Below, piece after piece: positions 35,335-44,855 of a DNA stretch of 64,000 bases. Source of the stretch: Barnesiella sp. (GTDB taxonomy: Bacteria; Bacteroidota; Bacteroidia; Bacteroidales; Muribaculaceae); assembly GCA_014801075.1 (NCBI GenBank), contig JAAVEW010000011.1:44017-108016 (forward strand). Reading direction: 5' to 3'. Position numbers and translations under genes: made by a program. The notes below the pieces were generated by a model. That model worked only from the letters and a program-made list of their open reading frames with translations, did not search any database and was not told the DNA's origin. Numbering within the stretch: the first letter of the stretch is position 1; every line of letters begins with the position of its first letter.

Positions 35335-36753
35335 GTGAAAAACTTCAGTAAATACAGAAAGCGTGCGGGCTACGCACTGGTGGCGCTGGCCTCGGCCTGC
35401 GTGGCTGCCGGCACGGTGTCATGCAGCGGCAAGGGCGACAAGGCCGAGTACAGTGAACACCTGACCGAGGCCGTGCTGCCCGACACTCTCATCGTAGCCA
35501 CCCTCTACTCCCCGAGTTCCTACTTCATATACCGCGACGAACCGATGGGCTATGACTATGACATCATATCGCGTTTCGCCGAGGAGAAGGGGCTGGCGCT
35601 CAAGATTGAAGTAGCGCCGTCAGTACACCGTGCCATCGAGATGCTCGACAGCGGCAAAGTGGACCTCATAGCCTATGAAATACCCGAAATCACCGAGTAC
35701 AAGGACCGACTGACACCATGCGGGCCCCGGAGCGAAACACACCAGGTGCTGGTGCAGCCCCGCAAGGAGGGTCGCGCACAGATTACCGATGTCACCGACC
35801 TGCCGGGACGTGAAGTGGCCGTGGAGGAGGGCACGAAATATTATTACCGCCTGCAGAACCTCGACGAAGAGCTCGGCGGCGGTATAAAAATTGACGCTAT
35901 CGACTCTGACACTATTGACACGGAGGCCCTTATCGAGATGGTAGCCGAGGGTGAAGTGCCCCTCACCATTGTCGATAACGACATAGCCCAAATCAACGCC
36001 ACCTATTTCCCCACTCTTGACATCTCGGTCGATGTCAGCTTCCCGCAGGCTTCAGCATGGGCCGTGTCGACGAAAAACGCATGGCTCGGCGACTCCATCG
36101 ACGTGTGGCTCGACACCGACAAGTCGCGCGAGGCTGATGCCGAACTCCACAAACGCTACTTCGAGCAGGAGAGAGCGCCGCAGGTGGCTATGTCGCTCGA
36201 CCTCAGCGACGGCACCATATCAAAATATGACCATCTTTTCCGCAAATATGCTCCCGAAATCAACTGGGACTGGCGACTCCTCGCCTCACAGAGTTTTCAG
36301 GAAAGCAAGTTCAACCCGAAAGCCCGCTCATGGGCCGGCGCGCGCGGCCTTATGCAGATAATGCCCCGTACGGCAAGAGCCTACCAACTGGCTGCCAACA
36401 AGATGAATGACCCGGAATCGTCAATAGCAACCTCAGTAAAACTGCTCGACGACCTCGACAAGATGCTGATGAAGAAAGTGCCCGACGACCGCGAACGACT
36501 CAAATTTATCCTCGCAGCCTACAACGGCGGTATAGGCCACGTGACCGATGCAATGAACCTCGCCGAGAAGTATGGCCTCGACCCCACCAAGTGGGACGGC
36601 AACGTGGAGAAAGCCGTGCTGATGAAATCCAATCCGGAATACTACAACGACCCGGTAGTAAAATACGGCTATATGCGCGGACGCGAGACGGCCGGCTACG
36701 TGGAACGAATCATGAAATACTACGAACGGTTCAAACGCGAAATCCCCGCCTGA
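35335..36753 (+). CDS. MltF-like lytic transglycosylase lipoprotein
   Basis: 472 aa with a GTG start (35335). The ATG five bases earlier reads ATG-GCG-TGA and stops at once. The N-terminus has a lipobox (AAGTVSC), so it is a lipoprotein. A solute-binding-like domain (about 50-290) is followed by an SLT/goose-lysozyme domain (about 305-450): LASQSFQESKFNPKARS contains the catalytic Glu, GARGLMQIMPRTAR and AAYNGGIGH complete the fold. This is the MltF layout, cleaving glycan strands and releasing anhydro-muropeptides. Confidence 0.9.
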   Translation: MKNFSKYRKRAGYALVALASACVAAGTVSCSGKGDKAEYSEHLTEAVLPDTLIVATLYSPSSYFIYRDEPMGYDYDIISRFAEEKGLALKIEVAPSVHRAIEMLDSGKVDLIAYEIPEITEYKDRLTPCGPRSETHQVLVQPRKEGRAQITDVTDLPGREVAVEEGTKYYYRLQNLDEELGGGIKIDAIDSDTIDTEALIEMVAEGEVPLTIVDNDIAQINATYFPTLDISVDVSFPQASAWAVSTKNAWLGDSIDVWLDTDKSREADAELHKRYFEQERAPQVAMSLDLSDGTISKYDHLFRKYAPEINWDWRLLASQSFQESKFNPKARSWAGARGLMQIMPRTARAYQLAANKMNDPESSIATSVKLLDDLDKMLMKKVPDDRERLKFILAAYNGGIGHVTDAMNLAEKYGLDPTKWDGNVEKAVLMKSNPEYYNDPVVKYGYMRGRETAGYVERIMKYYERFKREIPA

Positions 36754-36845
36754 CCGGGCCGTCGAATCGGACCTCAGATTAAAAAAATTCGTTAACTAAA
36801 TTCAAAAAAATTAAGAAAGTTTCTCTTTTTTAAGTTAAAAATTCG

Positions 36846-36853
36846 TACCTTTA
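36846..36853 (+). promoter_or_regulatory. Weak -7 box (TACCTTTA) of the DUF3332 gene
   Basis: TACCTTTA differs from the consensus by its last base; it lies about 85 nt before the ATG at 36938, in AT-rich DNA. Confidence 0.4.
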
Positions 36854-36937
36854 TTCTCTCCAAAATATTTTCAACAGCGACAAAACATCAGATTGAGATA
36901 AAAACAAATTAAAGATAACATTATCAACCGCTTATTT

Positions 36938-37486
36938 ATGAAGAAGACTTATCTTAGCGCAGCATTAATCCTCACGGTGGCTGCTTCACTTTCATTCTCC
37001 TCATGTATCGGCAGCTTCTCGCTCACCAGCAAATTGATGAACTGGAACAACAGCGTCAGCAACAAGTTTGTCAACGAACTGATATTCTTCGGTTTCTGGG
37101 TTCTTCCCGTGTATGAGGTGACAGCACTCGCCGATCTTATCGTGCTCAACTCAATTGAATTCTGGAGCGGTTCCAACCCCATCGCGAAGGGCACTAAGGT
37201 AATCGAAGGTCAGGATGGCCGCTACCTCGTTGAATGCGACGGCAACGGATACACCATCACCTCGGAAAATGACGGCAGCGTGGTACGTCTCGACTTCGAC
37301 TCGGCCGACAAATCATGGAGCGTAAACTCTGACGGCAAGAGCGTGAAGCTGATGACATTTGTCGACGACAACCATGTCAACATGCTCGATGCCAACGGCG
37401 AATACCGCCTCGTTGAACTCTCTGAAACAGGTCTTATGGCCTATCAGCAGGAAGTTTCAGGCCAGCTCTTCATGGCTACCCGCTAA
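36938..37486 (+). CDS. DUF3332 lipoprotein
   Basis: 182 aa. Signal peptide with a lipobox-like SFSSC (Cys about 23), then FSLTSKLMNWNNSVSNKF and NELIFFGFWVLPVYEVTAL, the DUF3332 core with one hydrophobic segment. The rest is beta-rich (YLVECDGNGYTITSENDG). Function unknown. The phosphoglucomutase gene starts 37 bases after its stop. Confidence 0.85.
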   Translation: MKKTYLSAALILTVAASLSFSSCIGSFSLTSKLMNWNNSVSNKFVNELIFFGFWVLPVYEVTALADLIVLNSIEFWSGSNPIAKGTKVIEGQDGRYLVECDGNGYTITSENDGSVVRLDFDSADKSWSVNSDGKSVKLMTFVDDNHVNMLDANGEYRLVELSETGLMAYQQEVSGQLFMATR

Positions 37487-37522
37487 TAATAATTGCAAAC
37501 AAACTTAAAGACATATACTAAA

Positions 37523-39271
37523 ATGGACAATACTGAACTGATTAAAACAGTCACCGAGAAAGCCCAGGGTTGGCTCGCTGACGGATATGACGAAGAGACC
37601 CGCAAAGAAGTGGAGCGTATGCTCAACTCCGAGGACAAAACCGAGCTCATCGAATCATTCTACAAAGATCTCGAATTCGGTACGGGCGGTCTGCGCGGCA
37701 TCATGGGTGCCGGTTCCAACCGCATGAACATCTACACCGTGGGTGCTGCCACCCAGGGTCTCGCCAACTATCTGCTCGAAGCGTTCAAGGACCTTCCCCA
37801 GATCAGCGTGGTCGTAGGTCACGACGTGCGCAACAACTCGCGCAAGTTCGCCGAAATCGTTGCCAACATCTTCTCGGCCAACGGTATCAAGGCTTATCTC
37901 TTTGAAGATTTCCGTCCCACTCCCGAACTCTCGTTCGCAATCCGTCACCTCGGTTGCCAGAGCGGTGTCAACATCACTGCCTCTCACAACCCCAAGGAAT
38001 ACAACGGTTACAAGGCTTACTGGGCTGACGGCGCGCAGATTATCGCCCCCCACGATGTCAACATCATCGACAATGTGAACAAAATCAAGAGCATCAGCGA
38101 AATCAAGTTTGAGGGCAACCCCGACCTTATCGAGATTATCGGCAAGGATGTTGACGACGCTTTCCTCGCCGCCATCAAGGGCCTCTCTCTCAGCCCCGAC
38201 GCCATCAAGCGCCACGCTGACCTCAAGATTGTGTACACTCCTATCCACGGCACCGGCGTGAAACTGATTCCCGAGTCACTCAAGAACTACGGTTTCACCA
38301 ACATCATCCATGTGCCCGAACAGGATGTTCCCTCCGGCGACTTCCCCACCGTTGCCTCACCCAACCCCGAAGTGCCCTCGGCTATGGCTATGGCTATCGC
38401 CAAGGCTAAGGAAGTGGGCGCCGACCTCGTTGTGGCTTCCGACCCCGATGCCGACCGTATCGGTTGCGTAATCCGCGACAACAAGGGCGAGTACGTGCTC
38501 ATCAACGGCAACCAGATTGTGATGATTCTTCTCAACTACCTCATGACCCGCAACGCCGAACTCGGCATGCTCAAAGGCAATGAGTACATCGTCAAGACTA
38601 TCGTCACCACCGAGACTATCAAGTCAATCGCCGATGCATGGAACATCAAGATGTTTGACTGCTACACCGGTTTCAAATGGATTGCAGCCGTTATCCGCGA
38701 CCACGAGTCAACTTCGCGCTACCTCGGCGGCGGCGAAGAGAGCTACGGCTTCCTCGCTGAAGACTTCGCCCGCGACAAAGACTCTGTGTCTGCCATCTCT
38801 CTTATGGCCGAAATCTGCGCATGGGCCAAGGATAAAGGTATGGACTTCCTCCAGATGCTCCAGGATATCTACATCAAATACGGCTTCTCACGCGAGGCAG
38901 GTATCTCGGTTGTGCGCGAAGGCAAATCAGGCGCCGAAGAGATTGTGGCTATGATGAAAGCTTTCCGCTCCAATCCTCCCAAGACTCTCGGCGGCAGCAA
39001 GGTAGTCACTATCAAGGACTACGCCGATCTCAACGTTACCGATGTCACCACCGGCAACATCTCCAAGATGGATATGCCCACCACTTCCAACGTGCTCCAG
39101 TATTTCACCGAGGATGGTACCAAGGTTTCAATCCGTCCCTCAGGCACCGAGCCCAAGATTAAATTCTACATCGAGGTGAAGGGCAAGATGGAGACCGCAG
39201 CCGACTACGACAAGGCTATCAACGAAGCCGACAACAAGATTGCAGCTGTCAAGACCGACCTCGGCATCTGA
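37523..39271 (+). CDS. Phosphoglucomutase / phosphomannomutase
   Basis: 582 aa from ATG 37523; an upstream TTG would add ten residues. The phosphoserine loop is TASHNPKEYNGYK (S in the ASHN motif, about residue 156). The metal loop SDPDADRIGC and sugar-binding GGEESYGF follow, and SIRPSGTEPKIKFY is the phosphate-binding end. The class interconverts hexose-1- and hexose-6-phosphates. It ends at a terminator (39292-39341). Confidence 0.92.
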   Translation: MDNTELIKTVTEKAQGWLADGYDEETRKEVERMLNSEDKTELIESFYKDLEFGTGGLRGIMGAGSNRMNIYTVGAATQGLANYLLEAFKDLPQISVVVGHDVRNNSRKFAEIVANIFSANGIKAYLFEDFRPTPELSFAIRHLGCQSGVNITASHNPKEYNGYKAYWADGAQIIAPHDVNIIDNVNKIKSISEIKFEGNPDLIEIIGKDVDDAFLAAIKGLSLSPDAIKRHADLKIVYTPIHGTGVKLIPESLKNYGFTNIIHVPEQDVPSGDFPTVASPNPEVPSAMAMAIAKAKEVGADLVVASDPDADRIGCVIRDNKGEYVLINGNQIVMILLNYLMTRNAELGMLKGNEYIVKTIVTTETIKSIADAWNIKMFDCYTGFKWIAAVIRDHESTSRYLGGGEESYGFLAEDFARDKDSVSAISLMAEICAWAKDKGMDFLQMLQDIYIKYGFSREAGISVVREGKSGAEEIVAMMKAFRSNPPKTLGGSKVVTIKDYADLNVTDVTTGNISKMDMPTTSNVLQYFTEDGTKVSIRPSGTEPKIKFYIEVKGKMETAADYDKAINEADNKIAAVKTDLGI

Positions 39272-39291
39272 TAATCAAGCAACACTATAAA

Positions 39292-39341
39292 AGGGTGTGC
39301 CACAATGACCTGTCACGGCATTATGACACACCCTATTCTTT
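39292..39341 (+). terminator. Terminator after the phosphoglucomutase gene
   Basis: AGGGTGTG (39292-39299) pairs with CACACCCT (39327-39334), followed by ATTCTTTA. Confidence 0.75.
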
Positions 39342-39362
39342 AATAAGTAACTGGAACGAACT

Positions 39363-40034
39363 ATGCAGGTAGTCTACGAGGACAACCATATAATTATTGT
39401 CAACAAAGCCGTGGGTGAAATAGTGCAGGGCGACAAAACCGGCGACACCCCGCTGAGCGAGACCGTAAAGCAATGGATTAAGGAAAAATATGCCAAGCCG
39501 GGCAATGTGTTTCTCGGCGTGGCCCACCGTCTCGACCGCCCCGTGGCCGGTCTGGTGGTATTCGCCAAGACCTCCAAAGCGCTGACGCGTCTCAATGAAA
39601 TGTTCCGCAACGGCGACGTGCACAAGACCTATTGGGCCATATCGCGAGGTCTCCCCGACCCTGCGGAGGGCGAACTGTGCCACTACATCACCACCGTGGA
39701 GCGCACCAACAAGTCGTATGCCTACCCTGCCCCGCGCCCAAATGCCAAGGAAGCGCGCCTGCGCTACCGCCTCATAGGCAAGTCTGACCGCTACAACCTT
39801 ATCGAGGTCAACCTGCTCACGGGCCGCAAGCATCAGATACGCGTGCAGCTGTCGGCCATCGGATGCCCCATCAAAGGCGACCTGAAATATGGCGACAAAC
39901 GCAGCAACCCCAACGGTGGTATCTCGCTGCTCGCACGCCGCATTGAGTTCATTCACCCCGTTTCAAAGCAGCCTATATGCGTCGAAGCGCCGCTGCCCGA
40001 CGACGATCCGCTATGGAAAGTCTTTAATATTTAA
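39363..40034 (+). CDS. RluA-family pseudouridine synthase
   Basis: 223 aa. The catalytic motif GVAHRLDRPVAGLVV (Asp of HRLDR) and the LLTGRKHQIRVQL and LLARRIEFIHP segments are those of the RluA family, without an N-terminal S4 domain. It isomerises uridine in rRNA or tRNA; the target is not determined. The ATG follows a TAAGTAACTGG element (39344-39355) by a few bases. fmt starts 50 bases after its stop. Confidence 0.9.
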   Translation: MQVVYEDNHIIIVNKAVGEIVQGDKTGDTPLSETVKQWIKEKYAKPGNVFLGVAHRLDRPVAGLVVFAKTSKALTRLNEMFRNGDVHKTYWAISRGLPDPAEGELCHYITTVERTNKSYAYPAPRPNAKEARLRYRLIGKSDRYNLIEVNLLTGRKHQIRVQLSAIGCPIKGDLKYGDKRSNPNGGISLLARRIEFIHPVSKQPICVEAPLPDDDPLWKVFNI

Positions 40035-40083
40035 CCCTCTACACGGCTGACTATCAGTCATGCCTGTCAGCTATCTCCACATT

Positions 40084-41040
40084 ATGAGCATGGAAAAGAA
40101 AGACCTAAGGATAGTATTTCTCGGCACTCCCGACTTTGCCGTCGAGAGCCTTGACACATTAGTACAAAACGGATTTAACATAGTAGGCGTGGTGACCGCC
40201 ACCGACAAACCGGCAGGACGCGGCCACAAGATGCTTCAGTCGGCTGTGAAACAGTATGCCGTGGCCCACGGGCTCAACGTATTGCAGCCCGAAAAGCTTA
40301 AGGATGAAGCATTTGTCGAGGAACTGCGCAGCCTGCAGGCCGACCTTTTCATCGTCATCGCTTTCCGCATGCTTCCCGAAGTGGTGTGGAGCATGCCGCG
40401 CCTCGGCACCTTCAATCTCCACGCTTCGCTGCTGCCGAAATATCGCGGCGCAGCGCCTATCAACTGGGCCGTAATCAATGGCGAGAAGGTGACAGGCGTA
40501 ACCACCTTCTTCCTCAAACATGAAATCGACACGGGCGACGTAATCCAGCAGGAGACCATCGAAATAGCTGACGACGAGAACGTTGGTTCGGTCCACGACC
40601 GTCTCATGCATCTCGGTGCGCAGCTCACGCTCGACACCGTCAACGCTATTCTCGAAGGCAATGTGAATCCCATACCGCAAAGCGAACTTGAAAGCGGCGA
40701 GCCAACTCCCGCGCCCAAGATATTCCGCGACACCTGCCACATCGACCTCAACCGCACGGCGCGTGAGGTCCACAACCTCGTGCGCGGACTCTCCCCCTAC
40801 CCCGGCGCCTGGCTCGACATAGACCTCGCTGACGGCACTCCGCTGACAGCCAAGATATTCGAGACACGACTCACCGACATGTCGGTGAAAGACTCTCAAA
40901 AAGGCAAAGTATTTGCCGCTGATGGCCACCTCTATCTCGGCGCTGCTGACGCCGTCCTCGAAGTAATATCACTTCAACCCTCAGGCAAACGCCGCATGCA
41001 GGCCGACGAATTTCTCCGCGGCACCAAGATTGCCGACTGA
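40084..41040 (+). CDS. fmt: Methionyl-tRNA formyltransferase
   Basis: 318 aa from ATG 40084; ATG 40090 is nearly equal. RIVFLGTPDFAVESL, HASLLPKYRGAAPINWAVI and the formyl-tetrahydrofolate motif, then the C-terminal OB-like domain (about 210-318), are present in full. It formylates initiator Met-tRNA. It ends before a bidirectional terminator that also serves the M18 peptidase gene. Confidence 0.93.
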   Translation: MSMEKKDLRIVFLGTPDFAVESLDTLVQNGFNIVGVVTATDKPAGRGHKMLQSAVKQYAVAHGLNVLQPEKLKDEAFVEELRSLQADLFIVIAFRMLPEVVWSMPRLGTFNLHASLLPKYRGAAPINWAVINGEKVTGVTTFFLKHEIDTGDVIQQETIEIADDENVGSVHDRLMHLGAQLTLDTVNAILEGNVNPIPQSELESGEPTPAPKIFRDTCHIDLNRTAREVHNLVRGLSPYPGAWLDIDLADGTPLTAKIFETRLTDMSVKDSQKGKVFAADGHLYLGAADAVLEVISLQPSGKRRMQADEFLRGTKIAD

Positions 41041-41080
41041 CCCGGCATATAAAGGTAACTGAATCTGGATATAACCAACG

Positions 41081-41113
41081 AAATAGGACGCGATTTTTGT
41101 CGCGTCCCTATTT
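41081..41113. terminator. Bidirectional terminator between fmt and the M18 gene
   Basis: AAATAGGACGCGA (41081-41093) pairs with TCGCGTCC-c-TATTT (41100-41113). The GGACGCGA/TCGCGTCC core resembles a palindrome at 58308-58327. Confidence 0.8.
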
Positions 41114-41155
41114 CATATGTCAGTCTGTTACTTGTTTCGTATGTCAGTCAGTCGT

Positions 41156-42457
41156 CTACTTGAAGAACTGAGTGAAGGCTTTGATGATGTAGACGTGGTC
41201 GCGGACTGAGGCTGTTTCGCGCACGGAGTGCATGGCCCACTGGGCTGCGCCCATGTCTACGCCGCGAATGTCAATCTGCGATGTCAGTATATTGCCTAAT
41301 GTGGAGCCGCCTGCCACGTCGCTATGGTTAACGAAATACTGATAGGGCACGCCGGCGTCCTCGCAGATGGTGCGGAACACGGCTGCACTGTCGGCATCGG
41401 TCATGTACTTGCAGTTGGCATTGATTTTGATTACCGGGCCGCCGCCGAGCACTGGGTGGTTGGTCGGGTCATGCTTCTCGGCGTAGTTGGGGTGAACGCC
41501 GTGGGCGTTGTCGGCCGACACCATAAAGGAGTTGGCGATGGCGCGCAACAGCGACTCGTTGTCGCCGCCGAGAGCGGTATTGATACGTGTGAGCACGTTA
41601 TACAGCACGGGGGACGCGGCACCCTGCTTGGTGCCGCTGCCGGTCTCTTCGTTGTCAAATATCGCTACTACGCGGGTCATGTCCGACGGAGTGTCGCACT
41701 CGGCAATGAGAGCGCTGACGGCGGCGTGGACCATCGAGAGGTCGTCGATACGGCCCGAAGTAAGGAACTCGTTATCATAGCCCACGGTCATAGCCGGGGT
41801 CACGTCGTAGAGCGTGAGGTCGAAGTCCAGTATGTCGCTGATGCTGACACCGAGTTCGCCGGCAAGGATTTCGAGCATGAAGTTGCCCGCTTCAAGCGGC
41901 TCGCTGACCTGCGCAATCACGGGAAGCATATCCTTCTGTCGCGACAGTTTGTTTCCCTCGTTGACCTGGCGGTTGAAGTGGATGGCAAGGTGGGGAATGG
42001 TAAGCAACGGACGGCGGAAATTAACCAATACCGAACGGGGATGCAGCGCATCGCCGCTGCGCAACAGCACGCGGCCTGCCACCGACAGGGGGCGGTCAAA
42101 CCATGTGTAGAGTATCGGGCCGCCGTACACCTCGGTGTTAAGTTTCACGATACCGCCGTCACACATCATTCCGGCATGCGGCTTGATGCGGAAGCCGGGT
42201 GAATCGCTGTGGGCGGTGATGAGTTTGTAGCCGCTGTGGGCCTCGCCGTCGCCTAAGCGGAACGCGAATACCGCGGTGTCGTTTTTGGTTACGTAATATT
42301 TGCCGCCTCGTTGGAGGTTCCACTTGTCGGCAGCATCGAGGCGTGTGAAACCGGCCTCGTCGAGAAGCGCGGCAACGTTGGCCGCCGCGTAGAAATTACA
42401 GGGTGAGTTATCAAGAAACTTCATCAGGTCGGCGACCTGTGCGGGAAGTGTATTCAT
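41156..42457 (-). CDS. M18-family aspartyl aminopeptidase
   Basis: 433 aa from ATG 42457; a TTG further upstream is less likely. Zinc-site motifs are complete: TAHSDSPGFRIK, FDNEETGSGTKQGA (catalytic Glu pair) and NHSDVAGGSTLGNI, plus HGVHPNYAEKHD. The family removes acidic N-terminal residues from peptides and is cytosolic. It follows the OstA-like gene by about 83 bases and may share its transcript. Confidence 0.92.
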   Translation of the reverse strand: MNTLPAQVADLMKFLDNSPCNFYAAANVAALLDEAGFTRLDAADKWNLQRGGKYYVTKNDTAVFAFRLGDGEAHSGYKLITAHSDSPGFRIKPHAGMMCDGGIVKLNTEVYGGPILYTWFDRPLSVAGRVLLRSGDALHPRSVLVNFRRPLLTIPHLAIHFNRQVNEGNKLSRQKDMLPVIAQVSEPLEAGNFMLEILAGELGVSISDILDFDLTLYDVTPAMTVGYDNEFLTSGRIDDLSMVHAAVSALIAECDTPSDMTRVVAIFDNEETGSGTKQGAASPVLYNVLTRINTALGGDNESLLRAIANSFMVSADNAHGVHPNYAEKHDPTNHPVLGGGPVIKINANCKYMTDADSAAVFRTICEDAGVPYQYFVNHSDVAGGSTLGNILTSQIDIRGVDMGAAQWAMHSVRETASVRDHVYIIKAFTQFFK

Positions 42458-42540
42458 GTTATTATTTTTCAATGGTTTGCAATTATTTACTCCGGGGTAC
42501 GGTAGTTCCGGGGCGCAATCATTAGCTCCCGGGAGTTGCT

Positions 42541-44796
42541 TCAGTCCGCGTTCTCGTCCTCCGACTTCGCACTGCTGTCAGTCGGATTTTCCTCTGATGA
42601 ATCATCGTCTGAGGTAGGCTCCTCGGCGGTGTCATTGAGTCTGTTAAGCTCACCGGCTACGGGGAGCGGAGTGCGCGGAGCCGGAGTGGCGGCAACGCGA
42701 CCGCGGGCGGCATCGAAGAGCGCCTGCAATGCTTCGGGGAAATCAAAAATATCGTCGGGGTTGAGCGGACGGAAACTTTCGTACCACTTGAACGCGGGAA
42801 GGAAGAAGAGCGATTTCTTGGCGAGATAAAGCGGTGTGACAGTGGCGTTGGTTTCCGACCACAGTTTCATGCGCTCAATGGTATTCTCCTTGAAATCAGC
42901 CGCAAGGAATGAGCTTTCGATATTCAATACCTTATTGATAGTGGAATCGTTTTCCTCGGGGAACGTGATGGCGAGTACATTGCCGCTGACGTCGAGATGC
43001 GACAGGCTGCCGTCAGTAAACAGAGCCATCATCTCCTTGCCACTGAGCTGATTGAAGAAGCCATCCTCCAGATATTCAGCCATGAAACCGCCTGTGGGGA
43101 TAAAGGCGTAGTCGAGCATCATGCGCGAGCGGGCCGGCTCAGCGGGAGCAGGAGCTGCCGCGATTGAATCCGCAGTGTAGACATCTATATCAGCGTCGTC
43201 GTCGAGAGCGTAAGCATCCTGAGCGCCGGCCGCAATGGAATCAACGGCGGCGGGAACAGCGGGCGTAGCGTCACTCTCTTTGAGATGTATCTTTATAATG
43301 TCGCCCGAAATCTGGCGGCTGTCACTCCACACTATCGGACTATAGTTCATATAGAGCATCGTGTCGGTCGATACAAAGGTCAGCGAGTCGCAGAGTCCCT
43401 GCATATCCTTGCGGTAGAACTTCACGTGGGGCGCGGCCACAACGTAGCGCACAGTGTCGACCCACTCCTTTATATTATATCTCTGCACCGCCACGGAGTC
43501 GATGCTCAGTTCGGTATCGTTACTTACAGCCTTGAGGGCGTCATTGTCTACCGCTTTGACCGAATCGGTCACGGCAGCGGCGACAGTTGCGACAGTGGCG
43601 GCAACCGAAGCGAGCGAGTCAACCGGGGCAACTGACTGCGCCGGGTCGGCGGGAAGGAACACGGTGTCACGGCGCTCGGTGATGGTGCGGAAAGCGCGAA
43701 TAGTGTCGCCATGCAGGTAGATGGTCTCGATGGAGCGGGTCAGCTTGTCGTTGACGTAGACAGTATCAACTTTGTCGGGGTCGAAATCGCCGTCGCCTAC
43801 GGGGCGGTATTGGATAACACGCGCGCGGCCCGACACGAAGGCGCTGTCAATCATGCTGTCGAAGTAGCCGTAGTCACCCTCCATTATCATCTTGTTGATA
43901 GTGTCAGTCATAATCATGTTGCCGAACGCTTCGCCGCGACCGAGACGACGGTCGTAGAAAATAGTGTCGGCAGTCAGAGTGGTGCCGCGGCTGCTCTCCA
44001 TGTCCGACACCACGGTGGAACGGCTGAAGAGTTGCGCGAAAGTTGACTCGGTGTTGTACTCACCCTGCGAGGTGTAGATGATGCCGTCGCCATTGCGTAT
44101 GGTCGACTCGTCGTCCATCTTGGCTATGTGGGTGAGGGTGTTGTAGTAGAGATTGTGGGTGTACACTTCGAGGGTGTCACCGTTTTGGGCGTTGCGGCTT
44201 TGCAGGTGAACGCGGCCGGTGAATATCGCTTCCTTCGACGTGGGGTTGTACTCGCCGTCGATTGAGGTCAGCGTGTTGAGCGAGTCGAAGAGCTTGCCGC
44301 CTACGTTCTCGTAGTAGCCGAGCTCGATACCGAGGTCGTAGTTGAATACGGGGGTCTCCAGCGTGACGTCACGGTTGATGAGCCGCACGTTCTTGCCGTC
44401 GTCAGCGTAGAGCACGGCAAGTTTTATAGAGTCCTCGTAGGCAAGTTGGTCGGCATAGATGAAGAGGGTGTCGCCCTGCTCCATCCTGACATTACCGAAG
44501 GCTTCGAAATTGCCTGTCTGCTCGCTGAAATGGGCGCTGTCGCAGTACATGTACATGCCGCCGCGGCGGAATTGCACGTTGCCCGTGAGTATCTGGTAGT
44601 CGACGTCGGAGTGCGACAGCAGTCGGTCAGCATGTTCGAGAAACACTTTGTCGGGGTTGCTGCGGTCAGTACCCGGTATGACGGGCACTATCGGGGAGTT
44701 GTCGCGGCCTTTATTCTGAGCCAACAACGGACTGACAATAGCCAATACCACTAATGTCAGCACAAATGCAATTATAGGGACAGGACGTTTTGTCAT
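42541..44796 (-). CDS. OstA-like (LptA/LptD-related) envelope protein
   Basis: 751 aa. A signal anchor (about 6-26) precedes repeated beta-strand units of the OstA fold (about 45-340: LTGNVQFRRGGMYMYCDSAHF, FEAFGNVRMEQGDTLFIYAD). A long Ala/Asp-rich insert follows (about 395-560), and the C-terminal part (from 575) continues as beta strands. The OstA fold carries lipopolysaccharide across the periplasm. Bacteroidota have large proteins of this type whose exact role is not settled. Located between the PPIase (upstream) and M18. The ATG is preceded by CTCAGTTAC, related to the AAACAGTTACTTA element. Confidence 0.8.
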   Translation of the reverse strand: MTKRPVPIIAFVLTLVVLAIVSPLLAQNKGRDNSPIVPVIPGTDRSNPDKVFLEHADRLLSHSDVDYQILTGNVQFRRGGMYMYCDSAHFSEQTGNFEAFGNVRMEQGDTLFIYADQLAYEDSIKLAVLYADDGKNVRLINRDVTLETPVFNYDLGIELGYYENVGGKLFDSLNTLTSIDGEYNPTSKEAIFTGRVHLQSRNAQNGDTLEVYTHNLYYNTLTHIAKMDDESTIRNGDGIIYTSQGEYNTESTFAQLFSRSTVVSDMESSRGTTLTADTIFYDRRLGRGEAFGNMIMTDTINKMIMEGDYGYFDSMIDSAFVSGRARVIQYRPVGDGDFDPDKVDTVYVNDKLTRSIETIYLHGDTIRAFRTITERRDTVFLPADPAQSVAPVDSLASVAATVATVAAAVTDSVKAVDNDALKAVSNDTELSIDSVAVQRYNIKEWVDTVRYVVAAPHVKFYRKDMQGLCDSLTFVSTDTMLYMNYSPIVWSDSRQISGDIIKIHLKESDATPAVPAAVDSIAAGAQDAYALDDDADIDVYTADSIAAAPAPAEPARSRMMLDYAFIPTGGFMAEYLEDGFFNQLSGKEMMALFTDGSLSHLDVSGNVLAITFPEENDSTINKVLNIESSFLAADFKENTIERMKLWSETNATVTPLYLAKKSLFFLPAFKWYESFRPLNPDDIFDFPEALQALFDAARGRVAATPAPRTPLPVAGELNRLNDTAEEPTSDDDSSEENPTDSSAKSEDENAD

Positions 44797-44855
44797 GTAA
44801 CTGAGTTAGAATTTAGACCCCGTTCGTGGGGAGGTTGAGATGGGAAGCGACGACG

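Noticed and set aside
35330..35337. ATG start for the MltF-like gene
   Set aside because: ATG at 35330 reads ATG-GCG-TGA; the GTG at 35335 is the start that leads into the lipoprotein signal.
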